Shown: positions 25,389 to 37,836 of the stretch, piece by piece | Numbering within the stretch: the stretch's first letter is position 1 | Layout of the letters: each line of letters begins with the position of its first letter | Origin: Otis tarda | Lineage: Eukaryota; Chordata; Aves; Otidiformes; Otididae | DNA length: 64,000 bases | NCBI GenBank assembly: GCA_026413225.1 | Contig: CM048552.1 | Location: 190,188,053 to 190,252,052, forward strand | Reading direction: 5' to 3' | The notes under the pieces: model-generated | Seen by the model: only the letters and a program-made list of their open reading frames with translations | Databases searched by the model: none | What the model was told of the DNA's origin: nothing | Translations under genes and position numbers: made by a program

Positions 25389-26534
25389 GACAGTGTTCTG
25401 GTTTTGTTTAGTGAGGGGGGACCTAAGGTGGTAGATTCTGTAGGAAACTGCTAGAAGTTGCTCCCCTTTGTTTAGGGCGGACCCGCTGCTGGCCAAGGCC
25501 GAGCTGATTGGTAGCAGAATGTTCCACGATAACGCCTCTGCGATAACGTATTTAAGAAGGGGAAAACAGGAAAAAAAAAACAACGGAGAGAGAAGATGTG
25601 AAGCAGCTCAGCAGGGGCAGAGAGGGGGAGGTGCGAGCCTTGTGGGCCTTGCAGGCCTCACCGTCTGGCCTCCCGCTGGACAGCCTACTGGCAGACCAAA
25701 AGGTCTTCAACTCAGCCCAGCCCGGCTGCAAGAAGTGGAGAGGAGATGAGATGTGAATAAGATGTAAAAAGGATCCTGAGAGGTGTCTGCCAGCCCGTTA
25801 TGAGGAATGGCTGCAGATGCCAAAGTCAGTGAAGAAGGAGGGGGAGAAGTAATGCGGCTCCTGGCCAAGATTCCCCTGCAGCCCGTGGTGAAGACCATGG
25901 TGGAGCAGGTTGTCCCCCTGCAGCCCATGGAGGTCCATGGAGGGGCAGAGATCCACCTGCAGCCCATGGAGGACCCCACGCTGGAGCAGGTGGAGGCCTG
26001 AAGGAGGCTGTGGTCCCTGGAGGGCCCGCTGGGACAACTGTTCTGGAGGGACTGCACCCCGTGGAAGAGATGACCCACGCCAGAGCAGTTTCATGAAGGA
26101 CTGTGGCCCGTGGGAGGGACCCCACGCTGGAGCAGGGGAGGAATGCAAGGAGTTCTTCCCCCAACGACGAAGTAGTGGTGTAAAACATCGCATGATGAAC
26201 TGACCATAACCCCCATTCCCTCTTCCCCCCTGTACCGCTCGGGGGTGGGAAGGTAGTAGAGATAATGTTAAGCCTGGGAAGAGGGAGGGGTGGGGGGGAG
26301 GTTATCTTGTTCCCTGTCTCATTCTCCTGCTAGTTTTAGAAATAAATGAATATTTTTCCCCAAGTCGAGTCTGTTTTGCCCGTGACGGTAACTTTAAGGA
26401 TTTCTCCCCGTCCTTATCTCAAACCTGTAGCCGTTTTTCCTTATATCATCTCCCCCTGTTCTCTCGGAGGGTGGGAGGAGCGAGAGAGAGACTGCGTAGT
26501 CTGGTCCCGATTGGGGCTGAACTACGACAGACAA
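25389..26534. repeat. Imperfect target-site duplication around LTR
   Basis: GACAG precedes the LTR (25389-25393) and GACAA follows it (26530-26534). This is a 5 bp duplication with one mismatch. The feature spans both copies and the LTR between them. Confidence 0.55.
25394..26529 (+). mobile_element. Solo LTR of a second avian ERV family
   Basis: The element begins TGTTCTGGTTTTGTTTAGTG and ends GGGGCTGAACTACGACA (TG...CA). It contains a TATA-like CGTATTTAAGAAGG near 25546 and a mid-section of reiterated CTGCAGCCCATGGAGG and CCCACGCTGGAGCAGG units (about 25876-26140). An AATAAATGAA signal lies near 26341, followed by TTCCCCAAGTCGAGTCTGTT near 26357 and TTGCCCGTGACGGTAA. These are hallmarks of a common long avian LTR. 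At about 1.1 kb it is long for an LTR. No internal viral genes adjoin it. The open frames across 25707-26203 are by-products of the GC-rich repeats. Confidence 0.82.
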
Positions 26535-29500
26535 AAAACTGGTATCTTTAGGAGAATGTGGTTATTGAGCAAGGAGAACCAACTGAGTTGTAAAAGGCCT
26601 CTTATTCGGCTTAAAACTCACTGAGTTATGCTGGCAGAGGGGAGTGGATGTGCACACAGTGCTGTCATTTGCACAACATAAGGGAAATGAAACCTTTTTT
26701 CCTAAGCTCTTGTTGTTTTAGCACTTTTATAATAGCCATAGTCAGAGCAAAAACCTTCAGGAAGAAACGTAAACATTTTTTCTAAATTTGTTCTATTGCA
26801 TAAGAACTGAAAGGTGAAACTAACTTTTCCCTCATTCCAGAACAAAAATAAACCAAAAGTAAAAAGAGGAGATTGAACTCTAAACTTTTCCTGAAGTCCA
26901 TTTGTGATTAACTCTGAAGTGTTGTTTCTGAGCTTCACAGTTTTTATGTCTGTAAATCACTATTTCACATCTATTTTTCCACACTATCCACCTCACCTGA
27001 GAATCTGCCTTTGACACATTGTTAAAATGAATTGTTAAGCAGGATTTTTAAAAGGCCAGCATTTAGCTAGATGGGAAGAAAAACTGCGTAACTGTGCTGG
27101 TATTACGGACTCTTTCCCATCCAGCTTGTGAAGGAGAGGCCTGTCTTCTTTCAAGGCATTTTCAAACTTCCGCTAATGAGTTATCAAGAAATATATCCCC
27201 ATGATCAAAACACCAGGACTGCCACTGCGGAGTTCCTTACAGAACTGCCACATAAACCAGCAGGGTTTACCCTTTACACTTTACCATGTGTTGGCAGGGA
27301 AAGGAGGCAATGCACCTTAAATAACTTCAAATATGCAAGACTTCTAGGAAAAAAAAAAATCACAGTAAAAGGTCTCCAACTGATATATTATGATTTGTCA
27401 CAGCATTATGGAGCATGTAAAATGAAGGGTAAAGGATTTTCAAACTCATAATTGGTATGGCTGTTATTATTTTTTATGAAGTTTCTAAATGGTGGATTTA
27501 CAGTCCCATATTTAATACAGAATAATGAAAACAGTAAAGAGCAAACACTACAGATGAATGTTTCAATGTTAGTGTCTGCTTTGTAAAAGGCATAGGAGAG
27601 GAAGCAATATATTTAAGTTTTAAATTGAAAAATTCGGATCATCCTGAGTAGGGGAAAAAGCAGTAAAATACATGGAAGCAAAGTAAAAGAGAAGCCATGA
27701 GCAATTTTTAAAAACCAGTGGACGCACTTTGTTTTCTGATGCACCTCCTAAATTTTAAGACTAATGCCTGTATGAATTAAAGAAAATATTACCAATAACT
27801 AGTTAATCCAAATGTTGTAATGTGCAATTTCTGTGAACATCAGTTTTCAAGGAACAATTTTGTCTATGAGCTCCTCTACTGTGGTACAAAGCCATGGCAC
27901 ATGAGGTGAAATGGGACTGCGTTCCCTGGAAAGAGCTCATGCTCTTTTCCTCCTACCAGAAGAAGCCAAGATGGTCAGTGTTGCTGTTAATGCATTAAGC
28001 AACTACTGCAACACAGCTCGCTTTCAAGGGGAATATACATTCTTCTAATTATTTTAACTAGAGAACAAATTAAGTTATTACCATGAACAGCTGTTTGATA
28101 TCCTAAGCAAATAAAGGAGGAGAAATTATGGTATATTAATTCTTCAAGCACTATCTAGTTATACAAGTATATTCAAGATGAGATTTCTCAGGCACTCTGA
28201 ACTCCTTCTAGGATGCTTTGCAATGTTGTACACTCTACCTAAAAATATTTCCCTGTGCTTAACTGATTTTTCTTCCCCATATTTACACTGCAAAAACATT
28301 TTAAAGTGATGAAAGGACTCATAAACAGCATCTAATGCCTGGACATCCATCAGCAACAGCCCGTACTATGGCATACAGGTATTCCTGACAAATGTGGGTC
28401 CTTCAGGACCTCTGTCTCAGTTGTTTGTCTTCACTACTGAGTGTTGATACACCAAAAAGGATCTTGGCAAGCGTATATAACCTGTCCCTTGTCAGGAGTA
28501 ATTTTTCTCAGTCATATAATAGCCTGGGTCATTGGTCTTCTGCGTGCTGTTTGTGTGGCGATACATGTCATTATAAAGGCATCAAGTTTATGTAGATCTG
28601 TCATAGATGGTCTCTGAGACCAAGTCCCTTGGCACCCTGCTATGAGTTACCTGGAGGTACCCCCACGAGCAGCTCTGACAGTTGTGTATTTATGTGCACG
28701 CAGTGCTTTGCTCTCCAGAAACCGAGGCCGACTTCTGTCTCAGGATTATCTATCACCTTCCCTAACAAGATGGAACACACACTGGAATACAGCTCTCGGA
28801 AATTTAGTAGAAACGACCATGCAAATGTCACTGAGGGAGACTTTTCATTCATCACAGCTGCCAGAGGAGCTGCATGCCAACCAGAGAGGCAGTGTGACAC
28901 TGCAGCAAGTCACTAGCAATACCCTAGTCAAAGAAATGTTGATAGTTTGCAATGCTCAAACCAGATTTGACTTAAGTGCCCTTTTGTTTTCTGTTCACTA
29001 AGAAGCAGGAATAATCTAATTTAAAGATGCTTTGAGCACTGGTGTAGACTGTCAGTTGTCCTGATGATCTTGGTGGGGATCTTGGCAGGGCTGGTTTACA
29101 GTCTTTTTTTCTTTACACAGGTGCTTCTCTTCACTTTCCCATCAGCTCAGCCAGCTTGCAGCCGAGCTCCATGGGAATACAGAAAGAGGAGTAAAGCAGT
29201 TGCAGTTGAAAAGACCATAAGTTACTCTTTCCTCTGGTGGTGGGTGAGTGCAGGTTGCACTGATCCAGTTCTCCATGCCAGAATCCCATTTCCCTCAGTG
29301 GCTGTCCTAACTTCAGACCTCACCCCTGCCTTTCACAGGCGGCTTTTAAAGCATGCAGAAATACAAAGCAGAATTTTCTTGTTTCTCCATATTTGTCAGT
29401 TGAGCTTTACAGAGGTTTTCAAGAGCAAAGACACTCTGTGACTGCAGCATGACACAGTTGTCAGGGCTATGCCAAAATCTGACTGTTTACAATTTGTTGG

Positions 29501-30190
29501 GTTGGTTGGTTTTGGTTTTGCTTTTTTTTTTTCCCTATAGTTCAGAACACAGAGGGAACACTGCTTCACACTGGTGCAAGGTCTGCTCATCGCTCAAAGG
29601 CAAACAACTTGCTGATCTGAATCTAGTGGTTCCCAACTCTTGCTAGGTTTCTGCAGCAGTGTGAGCAAGGGAAGAGAAAGACTGCTTGGGACATGCATCT
29701 GGAAAGAGTGAAGAACGAAAAAGTAAAGGAAGAAAAAACCTGTTTGTGCATGTGCAGGAAGAGTGGAGCGGTTCTGGATCAACTGCATTAATATGGTGTC
29801 AAATTTCCAGCTACCAGGCCATAGTGACCTGTACTATGAACACTGAATAAGGCAGGTAACTATTTTGTTATGCTATAGATTTTCTCGACTAAATCCTGTT
29901 ACATGAAATAATGTTTCAAATATTATTTTGATGAACTCCAGAAATCTTAGAAAGAGTTAGAAAATCTAGGGTTTTTTTTTTTATTTTTCGAATGTTCAGG
30001 AAATTATCCAGTTTATCAGCTTATAAGATATATGATCCCTCCTTAAGTTGGGAGAACAGTCTTGAGATTCCCTCTCAAGACTGAAAGAGAGTTGCTCCTA
30101 GAAACTTATTCAGTTTTGCGGCAAGTGCATTTTTCACTGAAATTTCCTTCTTACCTTTGGCTATAAAGAAAACTCAGCTGAGTGCCTAAA
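26535..30190. other. Intergenic DNA, nothing recognised
   Basis: I recognised no gene, transposon end or RNA. Reading frames at 28629-29001 and 29064-29441 overlap each other in several frames on both strands and show no conserved motif. Confidence 0.5.
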
Positions 30191-30199
30191 GGTAACGGA

Positions 30200-31460
30200 C
30201 ATAAATCTGAGAAAGGATGTGTGGAGTTAAAGGATATGTGGAAGGTAAATGACACAAGGAAAGTAAAGACTCTGTAGCTGCCTTGCATGGAAGGACATCT
30301 GTTTTTTGGGGATATCTGGTTAATGGTTGTTCAGCATAAAAAACAAGGGTGAGAGACATCAGGAGTAACAAACCACACTTGGGCACACAAACCGCGAGGA
30401 ACAGGAGATAACGTAGAGCAGAGCACTCAGATCACTGATGGATGTGCCACTGAAGGAGCAACTCAAGACCTTGAGGAGGTTCAGCCAAGACTTGGTGACT
30501 GATAAGAAGGGATGGAGGTTTACCGTGGATCTCATGGGAAAGAGCAAACTTATTTTGGGATATCTCAGGAGGATGGTGAGATTGTGTAAAATTTTTTATG
30601 GGATGTTTGAATAGAATTGGGAAAAGTGTAAAACTTATTATAGGACTTTTAGGGGAAGGAACAAAGGTGAGGAAAGGAGGAACCAGGATGAATGTGGAAG
30701 GACCAACTATGTGAAAATGGAGAGGAGGGGTGGATAATAGGGGCTAGCTATGTATAAATAAATTGTTGGTTGTATCCCTGTCTGTCCCAGCCCTGCAGCT
30801 AATCGCTGCAGTCTGTCTTGTCTTTTTATTAAACTGCTCATAACTATTTTCCTGGCTGAGGGTGCTCTCTGTTCTGTTTTCCTATGTGTGTGTGAGAGAG
30901 ACACCAGGGAACTACAAGTCAGAAGATGGTGAGAGGTCTGGGAGCCAGCTACTGGAAAGACCGTAGGTCTGGGGACCAGGCACTGGGAGCCCAGGGGTCC
31001 GAGAGCTGGCTCCTGGAGGGGCTGTAGGTCTGGTTTTGTGTTTGTGTGAGTCTGGGTGTGAGCTCTGCTGGCAAACTTTAAGCCTGAGCCTAGTTAGCGG
31101 GCAAGTAAGAACAGGATCAGAGCATTTGTATTGTTTGTGTGTATGCAGGCTGTGGGGTGGCCCCAAGGTCAGGGCCTGTAGCAGCCTGGCTGTACAGGAC
31201 AAGGACTGGGCTGAGGGGACTCCCCACCAGATTCAGCTTCCATCTAGAAACCACAGCCCAGATGTCTAGAGGCAGGAAAGCCACAGGAATGGACTCATGC
31301 AATGCAGAGGTTCTCAGGAGAAGGTGCGATAATGTTCTGCACAGGTTAGACTGTCTCCACCACAGTTTGTGCCCTGCACGGAAAGGACTACAGTGTATAG
31401 TTTGCTCTGCGTTATTTAACAACAGTAAATCAGTTAGGAGTAAAAGTGAAATAAATGACA
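30200..31460 (+). mobile_element. Decayed ERV fragment (LTR plus leader-like sequence)
   Basis: A forward-oriented LTR-like segment has a TATA-like GTATAAATAAATT near 30748 and a CTGCAGCTAATCGCTGCAGT palindrome near 30795. The signal-like TATTAAACTGC lies near 30827, and a CA end is possible at about 30915 (GGGAACTACA). It is followed by 'aggtctgggagccagctact' and repeated 'gtaggtctggggaccaggc' type sequence, reminiscent of an avian class I ERV leader. I cannot fix the 5' edge or find a target-site duplication, and no gag or pol similarity is visible. The call rests on overall pattern memory. Confidence 0.4.
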
Positions 31461-32924
31461 AAAGGTAGCAAAAACACAAGTCTCTGTCTTGAAGCTTAAG
31501 CTAGGCACAAAAATGTAAGCATTAGTCAGAGGTTACCAGATCACTTAATTCTGCTTCTTCTGGTGCTGCCAGCAGTTCTTGGAATTTGAAAATGTCTCAC
31601 CAGTGTCTCTCAAGGACCTTCCTTCTCCCTTTGCTCTCCTCAGGGAATACCTCTTCTCACTAACCTTTAAAGGGTCTTACATTTTCCCCCAGTCAATGTT
31701 TTGAAGCACTGTAGAACACTGTTTGAAATACGCATGTGTATATAGAGAGAGTTTATCAGGGTAAAGCAAATTTTGCAATTTGCTAAATTAAATTCTAAAG
31801 CATTATCATATAAATGTGTTATGTTAAATGTCTGGCTATCTGGGCAGGGTAAAATATTATGTTTTTTATTTTACTCAGTTTATATATGGCATTACCAGGC
31901 TAAGTATAAACCGAGAGCCAGACTGAAAAATGTACTGAATTTTCATTAAAGTAATGGCAACTATGTGCCTAAGTTAATCTTAAGTGTAAATTACTATTCA
32001 GGTAACCTTTTTTGTTCAGTTGAGGTTTATCTAATTTAAGGAGCTCAGGACTTGTCTCTTGACATCTTTTAATATACTGAGTGAGAATTAAGTGTGTGGA
32101 TTTCCATCACCTTGATTACCCTTGCCATCAGCAGAAGAAACTGTGCTGCAAGTAATAATAGCAATAATAAGACCATTTCCTTTTTTTTTTTTTTAAATTT
32201 CAGGCAAAGCACTCTTAGTTTGCAGAGGAGCACAATTTATGCCAATAAGAAGACTGAAGGCTGTTTAGACTACCATCATTGGTGGTCCGTGGAGAACTTG
32301 AAAGCAATATATTCTACTGATGATACCTGCATAACTGGGATAAAAATACTAGTAACATCTTGTTTTCCTGAAATGGTTGTAACATCCATCCTTACAGGCA
32401 GTAAATAAAGCTAAGTATCACAAAGGAGAACAGACATAGGGCTCACAAATAAGAATGTCTGCTTTTGGTATAAAAATGCCTGATCTAAGAAGCTTGAAAT
32501 TTTAAAAAACAATTGAGAAGGTTTCTACAGCCCTACATTTCCTCCTAAAATGAAATAACATTACACAGCTGCCTTGTCAAAGCAAAATGGAATGTCTGAA
32601 GCTAAATTAAAGAAATGTATCTGAGTTACTGACCTTCTATTAGTTGAAAATACATATCACATGGGAAGCATCAAGGGTTATTTATTAGACTCACCAGTTT
32701 CATTCAGCAGAATGGTGGTCAGCAGAATTCAGCCCCACAGGTTTGCAATGCTTCCAAGAACCATCTGAATTAAAATCTATTTTTATTCTTTTTTTTTTTT
32801 TTTAAATCTATGGAAATTTCAGCTCATTGAGGGTTGAATATAATTTGACTTAGAGATTTAAACGAACCTCAGGAACCCCATGAAATTTAGCAAAAGCAAA
32901 TGCAATCTCTAACTTCTGGAACAG
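31461..32924. other. Intergenic DNA with T-rich tracts
   Basis: This is AT-rich sequence with homopolymer T runs near 32178 and 32790. The only gene-like signal is a weak candidate terminal exon at 32204-32408, described under findings. Nothing else is recognised. Confidence 0.4.
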
Positions 32925-33205
32925 AAAAATGCCAGTCTGGGAACCAACAGCTGGAAAGCAGCTTTCCAGAGAAGGACGCAGGGGGTCTGGTAGGCAACAC
33001 GTTGACCAAGAGCCAGCAATGCACCCGTTGTCAAAGGCAGCCAGCAGCCTCCTGAGCTGCATCAGCATGCATGTCCAGGGAAGGAGTTCTTCCCATCAGT
33101 CTGGCACTTGTGGAACTGTATTTAGATTACTGTGTTCAGTTTTGGGCTCCTCAGTACAAGAAGGACATGGACATAATGGACTTGGAGAAAACAGGAATAC
33201 TGTAG
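32925..33205 (+). mobile_element. CR1 fragment (reverse-transcriptase C-terminal part)
   Basis: GCTGGAAAGCAGCTTTCCAG is followed by GAGAAGGACGCAGGGGGTCT, GTTGACCAAGAGCCAGCAAT, and later TACTGTGTTCAGTTTTGGGC and TCCTCAGTACAAGAAGGACA. All are standard landmarks of CR1 in forward orientation, upstream of the 3' UTR. The 3' terminus is absent. The copy is broken by indels, and the 135-codon open frame over it (32929-33336) is not in the reverse-transcriptase frame. Confidence 0.82.
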
Positions 33206-36200
33206 GATGGAATCCATCTCAGTCTCCCTATCCTGAAAGTCAGTGTGGAATTCAGGTGCTCACCATGTTTTTTTACAAAGCTTGCCGAGTTCTCTTTAAA
33301 GACAGTTTTCTAGCTGTTAGGGTTTGGGCTTTTTGAAGGAAATCCCATGCTCTATCCTGTTCAATTTATCTTGAAGAACTAATCATACAAGAAATGACGT
33401 TCATCGTCAATGTGCCAGCTCATACTGAAGTTCAGAATTTCTTGTCTTTGTCACTTGTGTCCTTTGCTTTGGCTGATTCTTTGCACACTGGCAAATATTT
33501 ACTATCACAGAGTCCTCCTTCAGTTGTGGCCCTGTTTCTTCAATTAACTTCTATTCTGGAGTTAGCTCTTCAACTTCTCTAAATAGAGACAGTGCCATTT
33601 GGTTACAAAAGCTATGTGATTACAGCGAAGGTGGACTGCCCAGGCTTTTTTCCTTCCTCTTCCTTTCATTGCTGAAGACTTTCACACGCCAGCTATGTGT
33701 GTGAAGACGCTGACATTTCCATGAGCTAATCAGAATATGCATAAGGAGACTCAGAGGATTTTTTTCCATTTACAAATATTTAAGTGACACAGACACATTG
33801 GGGTATTTTATTCTAGGAAACAGAAAAGAGTAACTGAAAAAGTAGTTTTTTTCTCGTACTCTGAAATGTTATAACAATTATTTTCTGTTTAAAAATATTC
33901 AAGAGGAATTCTTGCTGTTGTAGGGTGAAGTCAGTTGTTAATTATTTACATTTTCTCCTTTATTCAGCTATTCTCTCTAGATAATTAAAAATTCCTTCCC
34001 ATCCAACAAGAAGTCTGTGTTCCAGCTGAGTTTGAGTTTCCTAGAGGGAGAGTTTTTTTGTTATTGCTGGTTTTTAGTCATCCCCTGCTGATATTCTGTC
34101 GTCCAGTCAAAACAGAATGCATTTGCAAGAGGCTTCCAGCAGCAGCAAAGTCTCTGAAGCTTTGCTGTAAAATAATGCATACAATGTACTGGAAAACAAT
34201 TGAGCTCAGAGTGCTGGAATATAAAATTATAGTAACAAACCACTAGTCAGTTTGACACACTAAGTCCAATATTGATTTGAAACAATTTCATGTAGTTCTT
34301 ATGCATTGTCAAAGTGGGAAGTGGATGTAATAAAGAGGCTAACACAATTAACTTATAAAAGTGTATAGGGTGAAACAAATAATCACATAGAAGTTTTAAA
34401 TGACTGATAATTTTTTTTTTTCAGATTTCATCTTACTGTGGTGAAAGCCTTATCTGTTTTGTCTGAGAATATTGTGAAATGTCAAAGAGCAATCAGGTAT
34501 CTAAAATGACTTAGTATCCAAAGGACTTAGTATCCAAATGTATTTAAAAAAAATACATTTCCTAATTCATTTGACTCACTAGATCACCTGTGGACTGTCA
34601 GTGCTGGTGTGAGGAACTGGCAGTTTCATGCACAAGTAGATATGCATTTTTCTAGAAGTCACTGAAATGGAATCTGAAAATAGTCTGCAGACACGTACAG
34701 CATTGTCACTACTGAATCCTGTGGAAATCATCATGTAAGTTGGAAGAGCACAGAAGACAATCTAGATTCTGGTTAGAATGCAGGATGGAAGGCTAATCTG
34801 AATATTACTTGCATTTTAAAATAAATTTAATGAAATTCATGAACACAGTTGAATGGACATACTTTTCTCCCCCCCCCCCAGCCCCCTCCTTGATTATATA
34901 AATAAGGCAGCATGGTAACACCAGTCAGAAAAGTAATGTGGGAGTCTCATATATACATCATGCTTGTGCATCTGTCATGTTCCAGGGAATGTGGATCCAA
35001 TACCATTGAGTACATCTATTCCTTATGACATTTTGATGGGGGGGCTTTTGATCTTTTTTTTTTGCTGCAATATTGTAGACCACAGTCAGATATATAAAGA
35101 TTTATTTTGATGTCTCCTACATGGAGTCCCTATCAGAAAAGAGCATTAGCAGGATGTTCTCAAAGAGCTGCTTCTGGATGGGCTGCCAGTATGAGACAGC
35201 AGAAAGGACATACTCTCTATTACCTTATGTATTAATGTGAGCCATTTTATTCAAATGAAAAGTTTGTTGTCCGGTTTATTCTATAGTATCTTTCTGTCTT
35301 TCTGTATTCTTCCTGCTTTGCAAAGCTTTTTACATACTTCCCATCCTTTTTTAAAGCTTTCTGTGAAGAATGTGCTATACAAAATCACTGCTGTGCTGAA
35401 AGCTTTACTAAAAAATTAAGATTTTTGTAGTTTATGGCCAATTCAGACAACTAACTTGTTACACTAAATACAAACTTTAAATTGCATTATACAAACAAAA
35501 CATTTGGAATACACAAATGTTTTCCAAATATTAATTAGTTATCAAATTATTTTTCTGTCCCTGTTAGACTGTAAGCTTGAAAGTGTATGTTACAGAGTCA
35601 AACATGTTTAGCAATGGGCCAAATTCAGACCGATGATGCTCAGCCAGATTGTTGTGTATGGCTCAGAAAGCTTTTACTGTCTAATACCTAAAATATATCA
35701 TGTAACAATGCTACTCAAATAATTTTTTTAAGAAATCTTCCTTTTCAAATGTGAGATTGTTCTTTTCTCTGTGAGGACCACATAAGCACACATCTGAGTT
35801 GTTGGGCAACAAAGCTAAGTTTTTGTTAAGGATAGCTACACTGGAGGAATGTATGTTAATGATTAAGAAATGTAGGGATTCTGCTAATCTTAATTGTAGA
35901 TATGATATCAGTATCATGATATCAGTGACATGAGAAGTTGTATCTTGAGCCACCTAATTTACTTCACTTTTTTGTAATGCTGGATTAATCTGAAATACAG
36001 ATATTTTGCTGGTGTCACATCTGGTCACAAGGTTGAAGGTTGAATACTATCATACAAAACTTAAATCCTCATTACCCTATTTTATTCCTGAATCGCTCTG
36101 GATTTTGGATCTGCAATAGCCCCTGAAACTAAACTCTTGAATAACCCAGTAAAGAAATATTTTATTTTCTCTTTTTTTTTTTTTTTTTTTTTGTTATAGT

Positions 36201-37506
36201 GGAGGTCTAGCATGAACAAGCAACTATTTAAATTATTTTTAAGTTATTCAAGCACAGCTTCATTTATCTGACATTTAATTTATGGAAACCACAATTTTCA
36301 AACAGCTCCTAATAGCACAGAAGTCCACAAGGTGCTATGTAATGTGTAATCATTTTTGCCTTAAAACTGATTTCTCTAAATATTGTTTTCTATAAATATT
36401 GCTTGACCTAATGGAACTTATTTTAGAGCTCTACTGGAACAAATCAATTACCTCTTGAAACTTTTTCCAGTATCTAGCATACTAAAAAGATAAATTTTCA
36501 TTTCTGAAATAGATCATTTTGTATAGTGCTCTAATATTTTCTGAAGATTTCTGGAGTAACTATAGCAGAACTTCCTTTTATAAAACAACTGATTTTTACT
36601 CTCTGGTGGGGCCTTGTTCTGCTAAAATAGTCAATTTGATAATAAGAGCTTCTATTAGTAAATACATTCTCAGTAACTTTGAAATATGTGAATTACATTT
36701 GCTCTTTAAGGACTTGAGTCACAAAACTTTTACATAATTGGTAAAATATGAACAATTAGGACCAACTTTTAATAAGATTACAGTTCTATTATGCCAGGAA
36801 ACATTAATATTTAAATACTCCTGAGCCTGAAGGATTTTTTTGTTTCATTTTTAATAGAACTGTGAAATACAGTATCAAAGAACATAGTCAGTTGTGTTTC
36901 TGCACTTGTAATATGCAGTTAAAAGCATCTTGTACTTTTTTTCTGTCATCTACCCTGTCTCTAAGAGTTCCTTGACTATGCTGCTTGTTTTCTCACAGGT
37001 CATAATGGTTTTTCATTAGTTAATTTTCTCCTCTCATTGAGTATGTGGAGGACAGCAAGAAATTCTGATCCCAGCAACCCCCTATTCAGCTGCCTTTTCA
37101 ACACCGAGGTACTTAATCTGACTAACATCCTTTCGCTTTGACATGCAGTGCTTTCAGTGCGTATCCATAATACTCTGTGTCATTGAGTGTCTGGAGGTAT
37201 CAGCTTTCACAAGGCGAAGTACCCCAGCACGGCTCATACCTAAAGCCTACAGAGGTCTAAAAGCTTAGAATGAAATTCATTTCACCTCCCTTTGCAGCCT
37301 GTTTTGATGTGACTCATTCCCCATGTGCACTTTATGGGAAACGTGTGAAAGGGTTCTGATGCTAGAGTGCAAACAACTTTTTAAGCTTCCACCTACCTTC
37401 TTTATGACTACTCTTCTTAGGTCTCTGCAGGATGTGTTCCTCCAGCTTTGAATGAAGTCAAGGGAGGACCTCTCAACATCAAGCTTACAACTTTTTGTGC
37501 TTCTTT
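33206..37506. other. Intergenic DNA, nothing recognised
   Basis: AT-rich sequence with simple tracts: C11 at 34869-34879, T21 at 36172-36192, and a short tandem duplication (GACTTAGTATCCAAA) near 34508-34540. There is no recognisable gene, RNA or transposon end. Confidence 0.5.
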
Positions 37507-37538
37507 CTATAAGCCCCTTCCTAAAAGGGGGCTTATAG
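37507..37538. repeat. Inverted repeat (hairpin) at the edge of a CR1 copy
   Basis: CTATAAGCCCC at 37507-37517 is the exact reverse complement of GGGGCTTATAG at 37528-37538, with a 10-base spacer. The right arm overlaps the start of the CR1 copy at 37525. Confidence 0.8.
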
Positions 37539-37836
37539 GAAAGATGGGGAGAAACTCTTTAGCAGGGCCTGTCATGATAGGATGAGAGGTAATGGTTTTA
37601 AAATAGAGGGAGGTAGATTCAGACTAGCTGTAAGGAAGAAATTTTTTACAATGAGAGTGGTGGAACACTGGAACAGGTTGCCCAGAGAGGTGGTTGATGC
37701 CCCATCCTTGGAAACATTCAAGGCCAGGTTGGATGGGGCTCTGAGCAACCTGATCTGGTTGGAGATGTCCCTGCTTATTGCAGGGGGGTTGGACTAGATG
37801 ACCTTTAAAGGTCCCTTCAATTATTCTGTGATTCTC
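37525..37836 (+). mobile_element. CR1 LINE 3' fragment, best preserved copy
   Basis: A continuous forward CR1 3' region: AAAGATGGGGAGAAACTCTT, GGTAATGGTTTTAAAATAGA, GGAACACTGGAACAGGTTGC, GGCCAGGTTGGATGGGGCTC, GGGGTTGGACTAGATGACCT, and the end AATTATTCTGTGATTCTC. The part encoding the CR1 polyprotein C-terminus is read as LAVRKKFFTMRVVEHWNRLP near 37630-37690, followed by the untranslated end. It is 5'-truncated at about 37525. Confidence 0.93.

Noticed and set aside
25707..26203. Overlapping open frames of 97-131 codons on both strands
   Set aside because: They lie wholly inside the LTR at 25394-26529 and come from its reiterated GC-rich units.
28629..29001. Overlapping open frames of 86-119 codons on both strands
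   Set aside because: There is no conserved motif, and the three frames contradict one another.
32929..33336. 135-codon open frame
   Set aside because: It runs through CR1 sequence in a frame that does not give reverse-transcriptase residues.
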